A stretch of DNA of 64,000 nucleotides from Methanocorpusculum petauri (GTDB lineage: Archaea; Halobacteriota; Methanomicrobia; Methanomicrobiales; Methanocorpusculaceae): assembly GCF_026891975.1 (NCBI RefSeq), contig NZ_JAPTGB010000002.1, forward strand, positions 62,001-126,000, in the 5' to 3' direction. Position numbers and translations under genes: made by a program. Position 1 is the first letter of the stretch. Each line of letters begins with the position of its first letter. The notes under the pieces are model-generated. The model was not told the origin of the DNA. It made no database searches and was given only the letters and a program-made list of their open reading frames with translations. This document shows, one piece after another, positions 34,807 to 44,026 of the stretch.

Positions 34807-35457
34807 ATGACACTTCCCAGAAAAACAAACAACAAAAACACGAATGAGGCAGTATCACCGGTGATCGGTGTTATGCTGATGCTTGTGGTGACCATTGTTA
34901 TCGCGGCATTCGTCTCAATGTTTGCCGGCACAACCTTTGCAGATGCTCAGGCAGCACCATCAACCGTACTGAATGTGAAAATTGCATCCAACGGCGGGGC
35001 GGACGGAACACAGGACGTCATGCTTCTGGAACATGTGGGAGGCGGCAGTATCCCCTCATCTGATCTCAAAATTACGACGTACTACACCTCGACCGGAACG
35101 GAAAGAACCGTTATCCGGGGTGAAGCGATCGCCCAGTCGATGCCTTCCATTACCGTGAAGGACGCATCCGGGGCAAACAAGAACATTGTTGTTCCTATCT
35201 TATCAGATGTAACCGCAGGTTCAGTAGGAGATACAAAAATTAATTTTGGAAAATATGAGTTCGAATCCGGCTCTGTTGCGAGCACGTACAACTCTGCGGG
35301 AACATGGACAGTCCTTGGTTTTACGAATCCGACAACAGCAACAAAGGATCAGATTATCGAAAAATATGGATTTACCAAAGGTTCCAAAGTGACGGTGAAC
35401 ATTATTCACACACCGAGTCAGGCTGTTCTCTATAACAAGGAGGTCATTGTACAATGA
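34807..35457 (+). CDS. Type IV pilin (array pilin E)
   Basis: This 216-residue pilin has leader MTLPRKTNNKNTNE and then AVSPVIGVMLMLVVTIVIAAFVSMFAG. The ectodomain includes VMLLEHVGGGSIPSSDLKITTYYTS and the terminal VTVNIIHTPSQAVLYNKEV. The Shine-Dalgarno AGAGGCTG is 18 nt after the previous stop. It overlaps the next gene by 4 nt. Confidence 0.87.
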   Translation: MTLPRKTNNKNTNEAVSPVIGVMLMLVVTIVIAAFVSMFAGTTFADAQAAPSTVLNVKIASNGGADGTQDVMLLEHVGGGSIPSSDLKITTYYTSTGTERTVIRGEAIAQSMPSITVKDASGANKNIVVPILSDVTAGSVGDTKINFGKYEFESGSVASTYNSAGTWTVLGFTNPTTATKDQIIEKYGFTKGSKVTVNIIHTPSQAVLYNKEVIVQ

Positions 35458-36107
35458 AGAAACAGATCAGAGAAAACGGAGTATCGCCGGTTGTCGGTGT
35501 TATGCTCATGCTGGTTGTTACCATCATTATCGCGGCGATGGTTGCCTCGTTCACCGGCGGTCTTGCCGGAGAACAAAAGGCAACGCCGCAGGTGAAACTG
35601 GATGTTTCCTACACGGCAAGTATTATTGATACGGACAAAACCAACACGGAACCAGACTATAAAGCAGGATACAAACCCAACAATGGTCTGACATTCCGGC
35701 TTCTCGGAGGGGATTCGTTCCAACTGAAGGATATTGCCGTTCAGCTCAAAAGCGGAGATGCGACCATCACCTTTGATTCAAATGTATATCGAGACACCAC
35801 AAGCAGCAATGCTGATTCGGATAAACTGAACATTATACGTGGATCCAATGGGGTGAATGAGACATATTTTGCCGTTGTAAAACAGCAGGATGAGGTTATC
35901 GCTCTTGGTGAGACATTCTCTCTTCTTGCTGACGGATATTATGACAACAGTCTGAATACTACGGCAACAAAGAAGGGACAGTTCCTTCGCTGGACTCCGG
36001 TTAACGGAGGGACATTTGATATTCAACTGAACGTACCGATTGAGTATGTTGTTCTCGATAAGAACAGCGGCGGACGCATGCAGGCAGGAACGATTACAAT
36101 TCGTTAA
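35454..36107 (+). CDS. Type IV pilin (array pilin F)
   Basis: This 217-residue pilin has leader MKKQIRENG and then VSPVVGVMLMLVVTIIIAAMVASFTGG. The ectodomain includes GLTFRLLGGDSFQLKDIAVQL and ends VLDKNSGGRMQAGTITIR. A strong Shine-Dalgarno (AAGGAGG) lies within the end of the preceding gene. Confidence 0.87.
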   Translation: MKKQIRENGVSPVVGVMLMLVVTIIIAAMVASFTGGLAGEQKATPQVKLDVSYTASIIDTDKTNTEPDYKAGYKPNNGLTFRLLGGDSFQLKDIAVQLKSGDATITFDSNVYRDTTSSNADSDKLNIIRGSNGVNETYFAVVKQQDEVIALGETFSLLADGYYDNSLNTTATKKGQFLRWTPVNGGTFDIQLNVPIEYVVLDKNSGGRMQAGTITIR

Positions 36108-36120
36108 CCGGAGGTTTTGC

Positions 36121-36873
36121 ATGCGAAAACTTGTTTCAAAACGAAAATTACCCAGTTCCTTTTTCAGGGAAAAAGAGGCGGGAGTATCTCCGGTAGTCGG
36201 TGTTATGCTGATGCTTATCGTCGCAATTATCATTGCAGCGATTGTGGCCGGGTTTTCAAACGGTCTTGCTTCGTCCGTATCTCCGGCTCCTTCTGCGGGA
36301 TTCGATTATACGATCCATGCAGGTCTGGCGGAATACAATACAAGGACGCAAAATCCTCCGGTTATGGTTGAGATAACCTCATGTACCGGGGAACTAAGTT
36401 CAAATGACCTGCAGATTGTGACCTCATACACAGTGCCGGATACGTACAACGGTGTTATACTGGGAAATTCAGGAAAGGTTATTACGCATACCATTGACGG
36501 ACAGCTGGAAAAGTACGGTATGTCGCTGATTGGAGACAGTGTAAATCCAAACTGGCCAAGTGAAATGGTCTGGTCATCGCATGATGATCCCTTTATCCCC
36601 CGGACACATCTGTACACTACTGACATTGTACCAGTTTCCGGAAATGGTGTCACCCTCGGTGAAGGGATGAATGATTACCGTTTCTTTGGTGGCAAAGCTC
36701 CGATTGCCAGTGGCACGGTCTGGTGGTTCAAGAACATTGATCAGTTTCTCGGATTTGATGTGAGCGACAGAACCAGCTACGGATTTGGAGACGGGTCAGT
36801 TGTTCACATAACAGTAATACATGCCCCGACAGGCACTATTCTGAGTGATAAGGAGGTACGTGCAGTATGGTAA
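36121..36873 (+). CDS. Type IV pilin (array pilin G)
   Basis: This 250-residue pilin has a longer basic leader (MRKLVSKRKLPSSFFREKEAG), then VSPVVGVMLMLIVAIIIAAIVAGFSNG. Start ATG 36121 follows the Shine-Dalgarno CGGAGG; an upstream in-frame start would lie inside the previous gene. The ectodomain resembles pilin C (ELSSNDLQIVTSYTVPDTY; VHITVIHAPTGTILSDKEV). It overlaps the next gene by 7 nt. Confidence 0.87.
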   Translation: MRKLVSKRKLPSSFFREKEAGVSPVVGVMLMLIVAIIIAAIVAGFSNGLASSVSPAPSAGFDYTIHAGLAEYNTRTQNPPVMVEITSCTGELSSNDLQIVTSYTVPDTYNGVILGNSGKVITHTIDGQLEKYGMSLIGDSVNPNWPSEMVWSSHDDPFIPRTHLYTTDIVPVSGNGVTLGEGMNDYRFFGGKAPIASGTVWWFKNIDQFLGFDVSDRTSYGFGDGSVVHITVIHAPTGTILSDKEVRAVW

Positions 36874-37580
36874 TGAGAAAAAACAAGGATACAGCGGTTT
36901 CCCCGGTTATCGGTGTGATGCTCATGCTGGTAATTACGATCATCATTGCAGCGGTCGTAAGTTTTAGCGCCACAGGCTTTCTTGGGTCTGCAAGTACCTC
37001 CGGCGGTAGTGCGGATGTGAAGTTTATCGGCCTCTATACCGGAGGGTATACTCTCGGCGAAGGCTATCCGAATACTGCCACCATCGGTGAAGGAGGGATG
37101 GTATTTGAGGTTACAGGAAACACACCCCTTGATGTTACCAACCTGCGTCTCTCCGGATCAGGGTCTGTGGGAAGCGGCGGATCGTTTGCTGTCTCCTACA
37201 ATACCCCAGTTGCACTTGATTGGATAAGCTCCACTGAAGGAGGAACAGCTTCATCAGGAAAGGTAAGAAGCCATCTGACCCAGCCGGCAAGTTCCATAGA
37301 TCACCGCATCGTGAAGTTCGGTGAGGGATGGAGGAACGAGGAGAAGTACAATACTATTGTTCAACCGGGAGAGCGGTTTGTCGTTCTTGCCGAGTATGTC
37401 ATGAAAGGTTATGGAAATCCGCCTTCCTATATGATAGGATTTGCCGCCAGAAATACAGACGGATCAACAGCTATCAGTGGTGCGATAAGTTCTGACGGCA
37501 ACAGTCTGATTACCCTGATGGATATGAAGACAGGAAAGGTGTACTACAGCGGCGCCCTAACAAATGATCAGGCAATCTGA
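36867..37580 (+). CDS. Type IV pilin (array pilin H)
   Basis: This 237-residue pilin has leader MVMRKNKDT (or starting at the second Met) and then AVSPVIGVMLMLVITIIIAAVVSFSATG. The ectodomain is Gly/Ser-rich (GEGGMVFEVTGNTPLDVTNLRL) and ends SLITLMDMKTGKVYYSGAL, like pilin D. The Shine-Dalgarno AAGGAGG is upstream of ATG 36867. It is the last gene of the plus-strand pilin block. Confidence 0.87.
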   Translation: MVMRKNKDTAVSPVIGVMLMLVITIIIAAVVSFSATGFLGSASTSGGSADVKFIGLYTGGYTLGEGYPNTATIGEGGMVFEVTGNTPLDVTNLRLSGSGSVGSGGSFAVSYNTPVALDWISSTEGGTASSGKVRSHLTQPASSIDHRIVKFGEGWRNEEKYNTIVQPGERFVVLAEYVMKGYGNPPSYMIGFAARNTDGSTAISGAISSDGNSLITLMDMKTGKVYYSGALTNDQAI

Positions 37581-37589
37581 TTTCCAACA

Positions 37590-37602
37590 TTTTTTTCTTT
37601 TT
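37590..37602 (+). terminator. T-rich terminator after pilin block
   Basis: A run of seven T, then C, then five T lies about 10 nt past the stop of the last pilin gene. U-rich tracts of this kind end archaeal transcripts. No strong hairpin precedes it. Confidence 0.4.
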
Positions 37603-37965
37603 AGATGAGACGTACACGATGATCACTGGGGAGAAGAAGATCCTCAAACAGATTTCATTCTTTTTCGTTGTAAAAAATTACAAGGTATTTTTGCAACTCT
37701 ACCTATGAATATTTTGAATGGAGATTTTCTAATAAGAGTTACGTGGTGATCTTCAATGAAGAAAAGTGTTGAGGTCTCTGAAAAATCTCTTCGATGGCTT
37801 TTTGCGTGTTAAATTATTGCATATCTCCAAGAGCCATCCCGCGGAATTCCTATTCGAATAAGTTTTCAGATACAGGGAGTATGAAAATTCATGCACATCC
37901 GCCATGCACATTTACCAGCATACAAAAAATATTTAGTTACATCAGGATAACTATATCTCCACGAA
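37603..37965. other. Intergenic region, no gene seen
   Basis: This is AT-rich sequence between the pilin block and the regulator fragment. A TATA-like ACTATATC lies near 37949. No coding signal or RNA gene is evident. Confidence 0.4.
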
Positions 37966-38345
37966 GTGATGTGTGTGCAACCAAACGATCGTGACGTCGG
38001 AATAGATATTGTAATGAACACCCTCAAAGACAATAAATACGGCCTTTCTATCGCCGAAGTTTCGCGAAAATCCGGAATGAACAGAAATTCCGCTGCAAAG
38101 TATCTCGGTATTCTTGTTACCCTTGGACAGGTAGAGATGCAGATTGTCGGGCCTGCACGGGTATATCATCTCTCATCCCGTATTCCGGTATCCTCCGCAG
38201 CCTTCAATCGGTTTCCCGATCCGATCATTGCGATAAATGAAAACGGCACTATCAGAGGAGTCAACAAAATGTTTCAGCAGGTATGGGAAACAGATACAGA
38301 TCTCAGTACTTCCGAACTCAAAGATGTACCAATTCCCGCCCTTCG
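37966..38345 (+). pseudogene. Truncated HTH-PAS regulator
   Basis: Residues 1-65 form a winged helix-turn-helix (SIAEVSRKSGMNRNSAAKYLGILVTLGQVEM). Residues 80-120 open a PAS domain (FNRFPDPIIAINENGTIRGVNKMFQQVWE). Soon after, the reading frame runs antisense into a methyltransferase gene up to a stop at 38634 and loses all PAS character. Methanogens have many HTH-PAS regulators that continue through a full PAS sensor, so this copy seems cut at about 38335-38355. It may still make a 222-residue chimeric protein. Confidence 0.6.
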
Positions 38346-38786
38346 TGAGGTGGCCGCAACATCGTGCACTCCGGCCTCTTCCGGTGTTACGTCCTCCCAG
38401 CACTTGCGAATCTCCCGAATGGGCGGAGCATGCATCATTTTGCGGTACCGCTCCATCGCCACCCCCATCGGTTCCGACGGCTCTACCGTCGTTACCCGGC
38501 AGCCGAAACAGGACAACGGCACTGCAAGAGTTCCGGGACCAGCCCCTATATCAAGAACCGAAGATCCGGACGGAATATGCATTTCAGCGATCTGTTTCTC
38601 CATCCGGGACGGATCACCGGAGATAACATTCTGAACAAACCGATCGACTACGCCCTGATCCGACCAGAACTTTCCCCCTCCCTCACCCATCTTTTCCTTC
38701 TGTGCAACGGAACGAGCATGCTGTTCATCCCACAGACGGCAGTAATCAACAGCCACCGAAGACGTACCGGAATTATGCAAACTCAT
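38345..38786 (-). pseudogene. 3'-truncated SAM-dependent methyltransferase
   Basis: The frame from ATG 38786 (MSLHNSGTSSVAVDYCRLWDEQHARS) encodes a class I methyltransferase N-terminal half. SAM motif I is VLDIGAGPGTLAVPL and motif II is VTTVEPSEPMG. After WEDVTPEEAGVHDV the homology stops near 38350, where the regulator fragment on the other strand begins. About half of the expected 240-260 residue enzyme is missing, including the catalytic and C-terminal parts. Confidence 0.65.
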
Positions 38787-38879
38787 ACCTTTATACAAAA
38801 GTGGCCAAAGGTAATCAAAAGGCTTGTATTGAATCGAAAAAATCAACTGTAACTAATTTACAAAAAGTACAGAAGCAGA

Positions 38880-39258
38880 GAACACAATCCATCAGTGATC
38901 TTTCTCCCACCAAATGTGTGCAGTACGGAAAACTCCTGAGATAAAAAATCCTTCATCATTTTGTACGATCCTATCCTGCACAAAACCGGCAACGATCTCC
39001 TGCCGCCACTCCCCTCACAGATGCACAGTCTGCGGCACACAAGAGTTCCGGGACCTGACCCCATATCACCAAGCCGGGCGGTGTCTGGAACACGGCAAAC
39101 TGATGTTCAATTCCGGAGATGTCGCTGTAAAACAGCCGATCCAAAAACCGGCGGGCGTTTTTGGGATCTCCCCAAAAACTCCTGTCGTCATGAAATATTT
39201 CTTTCTGGAGGTTTCCCGCCGACTCCTGCGCATTCCAGAGGGAAATATAATCGACCAT
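38880..39258 (-). pseudogene. Frameshifted methyltransferase paralogue
   Basis: ATG 39258 opens MVDYISLWNAQESAGNLQKEIF and continues through FWGDPKNARRFLDRLFYSDISGIEHQ, collinear with the N-terminus of the neighbouring methyltransferase (VDYCRLWDEQHARSVAQKEK...). Near 39055 the SAM motif jumps to another frame (MGSGPGTLVC), showing a frameshift, and both frames then stop. It lies 16 nt after the stop of the substrate-binding protein gene, so it was probably once part of that operon. Confidence 0.65.
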
Positions 39259-39274
39259 CACTGATGGAAATCCC

Positions 39275-40459
39275 TTATAACCTTCGTCCGGCAAAAGCCA
39301 CTGCCGCGGCAACTCCCGCCAGAACACCAATAATCGGTACCGGCGCCTGGGTTGTCGGCGGAACCGGAAACACATTCGGTTTTGCATAGATCATCAGTTC
39401 ATTCAGGTCCGCATCCGTCAGTTCATAATGGAAGAACAGCGAGTAAAACTCCTTTACGCGGCTGTCAATGCTGTAGTCAAACACATCCGGATACATCAGA
39501 TTTCCAAGCCAGATCAGCGAAAGAAGCCGGTGAACAGACGGTGGTCCTCCCATCCAGTTGTAGGGACCGTTCGGCGCCTCATACACGTTGCCGTTCTTCA
39601 CGGCAGGCAAGGACTGCCACATCGGATCGCTCATGATCTTTTTGTAGTAAGCATGGTCAGTGGTGGAGGAAACGATGATGAAATCAGGATTCATCTGTAA
39701 AATATCCTCCATCGTGTAACCGTCACCCGATCCACCGCTTGCCACCGTAGGGGGAACAACATTGTTGCCCACATAGTCGATGACCTCCGCATGGTACGAG
39801 CCTTGGCCCACCATCGATACCGAGTTGCCGTCAATCGCCGTCACATAGATCAGCGACTTTTTGTTATCACCGATCTTCGTCATACCGGCATCAAACTCCG
39901 CAAGAAGTGACGACGTATAGTTTGAAAGCCGCTGACCCTGTTCCTCGCGGGAAAGAAGCGCACCAAGTTTCAAATACGAACCCGGAATATCATCAAGGGT
40001 ATTCTGGGTGATAAATGCAAACGTCACATTTGTTTTGCGGGAAATATCGTCAAGGTCCGGCTTCATCGTCTCCTTTGCCTCGCCGATATCCAGAACAACA
40101 TCAATGTTCAGCTCCTTGTCCATCGCCATAATCGACTCGGGATTCATCGTAGAAGCCTTGGAACCATAGAACTGTCCGGTAACCGGCAGCGTCAGAAGAC
40201 GGGGATCAATATACTTTTTCTGAAGGTCCGAAAACTCACTTGCGATACTCACGAATAAATCCGGATCAAGCGAGTACAGTACGATCTGTGCCAGAGGCCC
40301 TGAAGGCGACACCGCATCAACCGCAGCGGGAAGAGTAATCTCCCGGCCGACATCATCGACAAAGGTCCGCATCTCCTCGGCCGAAACAGCACCGCAAACA
40401 GCAGTACACCCGACACAAATCAATGCCAGAACCAGAAAAATTTCTACGAATTTCGTCAT
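39275..40459 (-). CDS. Iron/corrinoid-type ABC substrate-binding protein, copy 1
   Basis: This 394-residue exported protein has a signal peptide (VEIFLVLALICVGCTAVCGAVSA), then a periplasmic-binding-2 domain (MRTFVDDVGREITLPAAVDAV; YTMEDILQMNPDFIIVSS). A C-terminal transmembrane anchor (PVPIIGVLAGVAAAVAFAG) ends in RRL. Start MTKFVEI is chosen because it gives a proper signal peptide. It is a tandem near-copy of the next gene. Substrate is iron-siderophore, heme or corrinoid by family, not resolved. Confidence 0.87.
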   Translation of the reverse strand: MTKFVEIFLVLALICVGCTAVCGAVSAEEMRTFVDDVGREITLPAAVDAVSPSGPLAQIVLYSLDPDLFVSIASEFSDLQKKYIDPRLLTLPVTGQFYGSKASTMNPESIMAMDKELNIDVVLDIGEAKETMKPDLDDISRKTNVTFAFITQNTLDDIPGSYLKLGALLSREEQGQRLSNYTSSLLAEFDAGMTKIGDNKKSLIYVTAIDGNSVSMVGQGSYHAEVIDYVGNNVVPPTVASGGSGDGYTMEDILQMNPDFIIVSSTTDHAYYKKIMSDPMWQSLPAVKNGNVYEAPNGPYNWMGGPPSVHRLLSLIWLGNLMYPDVFDYSIDSRVKEFYSLFFHYELTDADLNELMIYAKPNVFPVPPTTQAPVPIIGVLAGVAAAVAFAGRRL

Positions 40460-40562
40460 AACATACACCCCTGAAAACAGGAGAAATACACTGTTATTCG
40501 TCCCGCAGATATAAAATATAATTCCAGACAAATGAAAAAAGTAAATGAAAAAAAGTTAATTT

Positions 40563-41747
40563 TCAAGGACGGCAGGTCCTTCGGAAACTGAGGCCTAGTA
40601 CAACGACAGAAACGCCTGCACAGATGCCGGCGATCGGTACTGGTGTCTGGGTTGTTGTCGGAGACGCATGCGGCTTTGCATAGACCATCAGTTCGTTCAG
40701 TTCCGCATCCGTCAGTTCATAATGGAAGAATAGCGAGTAAAACTCCTTCACACGGCTGTCAATGCTGTAGTCAAACACATCCGGATACATCAGATTTCCA
40801 AGCCAGATCAGCGAAAGAAGCCGGTGAACAGACGGCGGTCCTCCCATCCAGTTGTAGGGACCGTTCGGTGCCTCATACACGTTGCCGTTCTTCACAGCGG
40901 ACAGAGACTGCCACATCGGATCACTCAGAATTTTTTTGTAGTACGCATGATCAGTGGTGGAGGAAACGATGATGAAATCAGGATTCATCCGCAAAACATC
41001 TTCCATTGTGTAATCATCACCTCTGCCGCTACCCGACACCGCAGAAGGGACAACATTGTTACCCACATAATCGATGACCTCTGCGTGGTACGAACCTTTA
41101 CCCATCATCGATACCGAGTTCCCGTCAACCGCCGTCACATAGATCAGCGACTTTTTGTTATCACCGATCTTCGCCATACCGGCAGCGAACTCCGCAAGAA
41201 GTAACGACGTATAGTTTGAAAGCCGCTGACCCTGTTCCTCGCGGGAAAGAAGTCTGCCAAGCTTCAGATACGAACCCGGAATATCATCAAGCGTATTCTG
41301 GGTGACAAATGCAAAGGTTACATTTGTTTTACGGAAAATATCATCAAAATCCGATTCCATTGTGTCCTTTACCTCACCGACATCCAGAACGACATCAATG
41401 TGCAGTTCCTTATCCATTGCCATAATTGACTCGGCGTTCATCGTAGAAGCCTTCGAACCATAGAAGTTGCCTGTAACCGGCAGTGTTAGAAGACGCGGAT
41501 CAATATACTTCTTCTGACTCTCCGAGAATTCGCGCGCAATACTTACGAGCAGATCCGGATCAAGCGAGTACAGTACGATCTGTGCCAGAGGCCCTGAAGG
41601 CGACACCGCATCAACCGCAGCAGGAAGAGTGACCTCCCTGCCGATGTCATCAACAAAGGTCCGCATCTCCTCTGCAGCAGCTGCGCCTGAAAATGCGGCA
41701 ACAGTAAGGAGAACGAGGACTATGAGGATTTCTCCACAAATTTTCAT
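40563..41747 (-). CDS. Iron/corrinoid-type ABC substrate-binding protein, copy 2
   Basis: This protein is the same length (394 aa) as its downstream neighbour and very similar through most of the protein. Differences concentrate in the signal peptide and the C-terminal anchor (TTQTPVPIAGICAGVSVVVLGLSF). The leader upstream of the ATG can fold into CCCGTTTTCGGG just before the Shine-Dalgarno GGAGG (about 41757-41770). An AT-rich promoter lies around 41850-41900. It probably delivers ligand to the permease/ATPase pair upstream on the same strand. Confidence 0.87.
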   Translation of the reverse strand: MKICGEILIVLVLLTVAAFSGAAAAEEMRTFVDDIGREVTLPAAVDAVSPSGPLAQIVLYSLDPDLLVSIAREFSESQKKYIDPRLLTLPVTGNFYGSKASTMNAESIMAMDKELHIDVVLDVGEVKDTMESDFDDIFRKTNVTFAFVTQNTLDDIPGSYLKLGRLLSREEQGQRLSNYTSLLLAEFAAGMAKIGDNKKSLIYVTAVDGNSVSMMGKGSYHAEVIDYVGNNVVPSAVSGSGRGDDYTMEDVLRMNPDFIIVSSTTDHAYYKKILSDPMWQSLSAVKNGNVYEAPNGPYNWMGGPPSVHRLLSLIWLGNLMYPDVFDYSIDSRVKEFYSLFFHYELTDAELNELMVYAKPHASPTTTQTPVPIAGICAGVSVVVLGLSFRRTCRP

Positions 41748-41983
41748 TCATATGCCTCCCGAAAACGGGAATTTCAGATCACAATCCTGTGGAACTGTGT
41801 CGCTCCTCCCCTTGGGAGTAGCTACAGGTACTAATTTAGTGGGCATTCGATAAAATATTATAGATTAAAAAATAGATTAAGTAAATTATAAAAATTTAAC
41901 AAAACCTACCCGTAACCCCGAACAAAAAACAGAAGAGATCCTGACGGACCTCAACACTGCACGCGATCATATAGTATATTCAT

Positions 41984-42973
41984 TCAACATGGAATGAACC
42001 CAGTAATAAACAGCAACGGCACGGTAACAGTAGCCAGAAGCGTGGTGACAAGTATAATCTCTGCAGCTATTTCCGGATGGGCTTTATACTCCGCCGCAAT
42101 AATGACGGTCTGAACCGCAGCAGGCATCGCCGCAATAATAACGGCAATTGCAAGGATCACGTTTTTCACTTCAGAAAGAAGTTCAACATGAAGAACCTCG
42201 GAATCAAACAACGGAAGCAGAGTATCCAGCATGACAAACACGATCAAAGGCAGAACAAGAAGCCGGACAATAGAGATCAGATAGTGACGAGAATTTTTGA
42301 ACAGAGCAAGGATATTAACCTCAAATAAAAATCCACCCGTCGCAATTAAAGCGAGAGGAGTTGACATTTTTCCAAGAAGTGCCAGAGTCTCACGGAAGGG
42401 CTCCGGAATCGGAGTCGAGGTAAAATACAGCAACAGACCAACCAGAGTAGCAAGAAATGCAAGATTCAGGAAAACCCGCGGATCGAATTTCATCGATGCC
42501 GCACCTTTCTTCAGCGATGAGGTCATAAGCCATATTCCCAGGGAAAACGTCAGAAGGAAGTACGGTAAATTAAAAATTGCCGCGTAAAGAATACCTTCCT
42601 GATCGAAGATCATATGAATAATAGGGAACGCAAAAAAGACGGCGGACGGAAACACCAGAATAAAACGATAAACACCGATTTCATTGGATTTTGAACGAAT
42701 CAAACGCGGTATTATCAGGGCCACAACTATGGACACAACATAGTACACGAGAGACGAAAGCAAAAGAAGAAGAACGATGTTGATACATTCGGGAGTGAAT
42801 GGTTTACATGTAGACGAAACAAGTATCAAAGACGGAAGTGACACAAATAATACGAATTTCGATATACTGCCAATCGAATCCTTACTCAGTATGTTGTATC
42901 GCCTTGCGGCATAACCAACTCCGATGATCAGAAGCAAAGTGAGTACTATTTTGATAACAGAATAAAATTCCAT
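41984..42973 (-). CDS. AEC family transporter (auxin efflux carrier-like)
   Basis: This 329-residue membrane protein has about 10 helices in two five-helix halves. The N-terminus MEFYSVIKIVLTLLLIIGVGYAARRYNILS and the repeated GY(A/L)-type helix patterns fit the AEC/BART superfamily of anion or carboxylate exporters. I chose this start because the extra 50 residues of the longer frame contain an atypical hydrophobic stretch. It lies between the ABC permease/ATPase and the binding proteins on the same strand, but with gaps of over 200 bp on each side. Substrate unknown. Confidence 0.8.
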   Translation of the reverse strand: MEFYSVIKIVLTLLLIIGVGYAARRYNILSKDSIGSISKFVLFVSLPSLILVSSTCKPFTPECINIVLLLLLSSLVYYVVSIVVALIIPRLIRSKSNEIGVYRFILVFPSAVFFAFPIIHMIFDQEGILYAAIFNLPYFLLTFSLGIWLMTSSLKKGAASMKFDPRVFLNLAFLATLVGLLLYFTSTPIPEPFRETLALLGKMSTPLALIATGGFLFEVNILALFKNSRHYLISIVRLLVLPLIVFVMLDTLLPLFDSEVLHVELLSEVKNVILAIAVIIAAMPAAVQTVIIAAEYKAHPEIAAEIILVTTLLATVTVPLLFITGFIPC

Positions 42974-43228
42974 ACGGTATATACTGTAATGTGCAAAATT
43001 CAGAATACTTTTGTATATAAAAAGCCATGAAAATATACAATACAGAATGACAATAAGTATCAGTAGATTCCAAAAGATAATTTTTTCAGAAACAATACAG
43101 AATTGGTCTTGGCATTCCGACACAATAGGAAATCAGCTGGTTATAGAAACATCCGGAATTATAGGGGAAGGTAGCAGCTCGGAGAACTGACAAATACGAA
43201 ATCCAAGAGAACGAACAAGCGTTACTCA

Positions 43229-44026
43229 TTACTTCCCGACACCACCGTCAATCGGGATACAGAGTTTGTGACGGCGGGAACCGTACTGATAATCTTCGAT
43301 ATGAACGTCCACGCCATACACATCCTTGATCAGTGATGCATCCAGAACCTCCTCAGGTGTACCGTCCGCAATCACGCGGCCGCCGTAGATCATCAGTGTC
43401 CGGTTCGCATACAAAAAGGCATGATCCGGATTGTGGGTAGAAAGAATGATGCTGTAGCCCTCCCTGGCAAGATCCGAGATCCGGCACATCACCCGGAACT
43501 GGTTGCCGTAGTCCAGATTTGCCGTGGGTTCGTCCATAATCAGAATTTTTGCCTTTTGGACAAGTGCCCGTGCAATCAGGGCAAGCTGCCGTTCACCGCC
43601 ACTGATCTCGCCGTAGCCCGCATCCCGCAGATGGGCAATACCGAGACTTTTCATCGCCGCATACGCCTCATCGATATGGTTCTGATTCGGGGAGGCAAGC
43701 AGATTCACCCGATTGGTCAGACCCATCAGAACCACGTCGAGAACCGTGTAGTTGAACACCGGGTACGTTGACTGCGGAATGTAGGCGATATACTTTGCAA
43801 TCTCCCTGTGATCCATTGTCCGGATGTTCCTGCCGTTCAGATGAATGTTTCCCTGATAATGCGGCAGAAATCCGAGAATACACCGGAACATCGTACTCTT
43901 TCCAACACCGTTTGGTCCGAGAACCGCAAGTAGATCTCCTTCACCGACTGAAAAAGAAACATCATCCAGGATCAGGCGGGAATTTTTCGCATACGAAAAA
44001 TACAACGAGGAAACCTCAAGACTCAT
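43229..44026 (-). CDS. ABC transporter ATP-binding protein (FecE/BtuD-like)
   Basis: This 265-residue ATPase has Walker A GPNGVGKSTMF (about 35-45), Q-loop YIPQST, signature ISGGERQLALIARAL (about 140-154), Walker B ILIMDEPTANLD and H-loop STHNPDHAF. The closest group is the iron-siderophore/cobalamin uptake ATPases. It overlaps the permease gene by 4 nt. Confidence 0.92.
   Translation of the reverse strand: MSLEVSSLYFSYAKNSRLILDDVSFSVGEGDLLAVLGPNGVGKSTMFRCILGFLPHYQGNIHLNGRNIRTMDHREIAKYIAYIPQSTYPVFNYTVLDVVLMGLTNRVNLLASPNQNHIDEAYAAMKSLGIAHLRDAGYGEISGGERQLALIARALVQKAKILIMDEPTANLDYGNQFRVMCRISDLAREGYSIILSTHNPDHAFLYANRTLMIYGGRVIADGTPEEVLDASLIKDVYGVDVHIEDYQYGSRRHKLCIPIDGGVGK

Noticed and set aside
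35255-35275. tRNA T-loop-like GTTCGAATCC
   Set aside because: It lies inside a pilin gene, with no cloverleaf nearby.
41760-41850. Possible cobalamin riboswitch upstream of the binding protein genes
   Set aside because: Only simple hairpins were found; I could not see the conserved B12-box elements.
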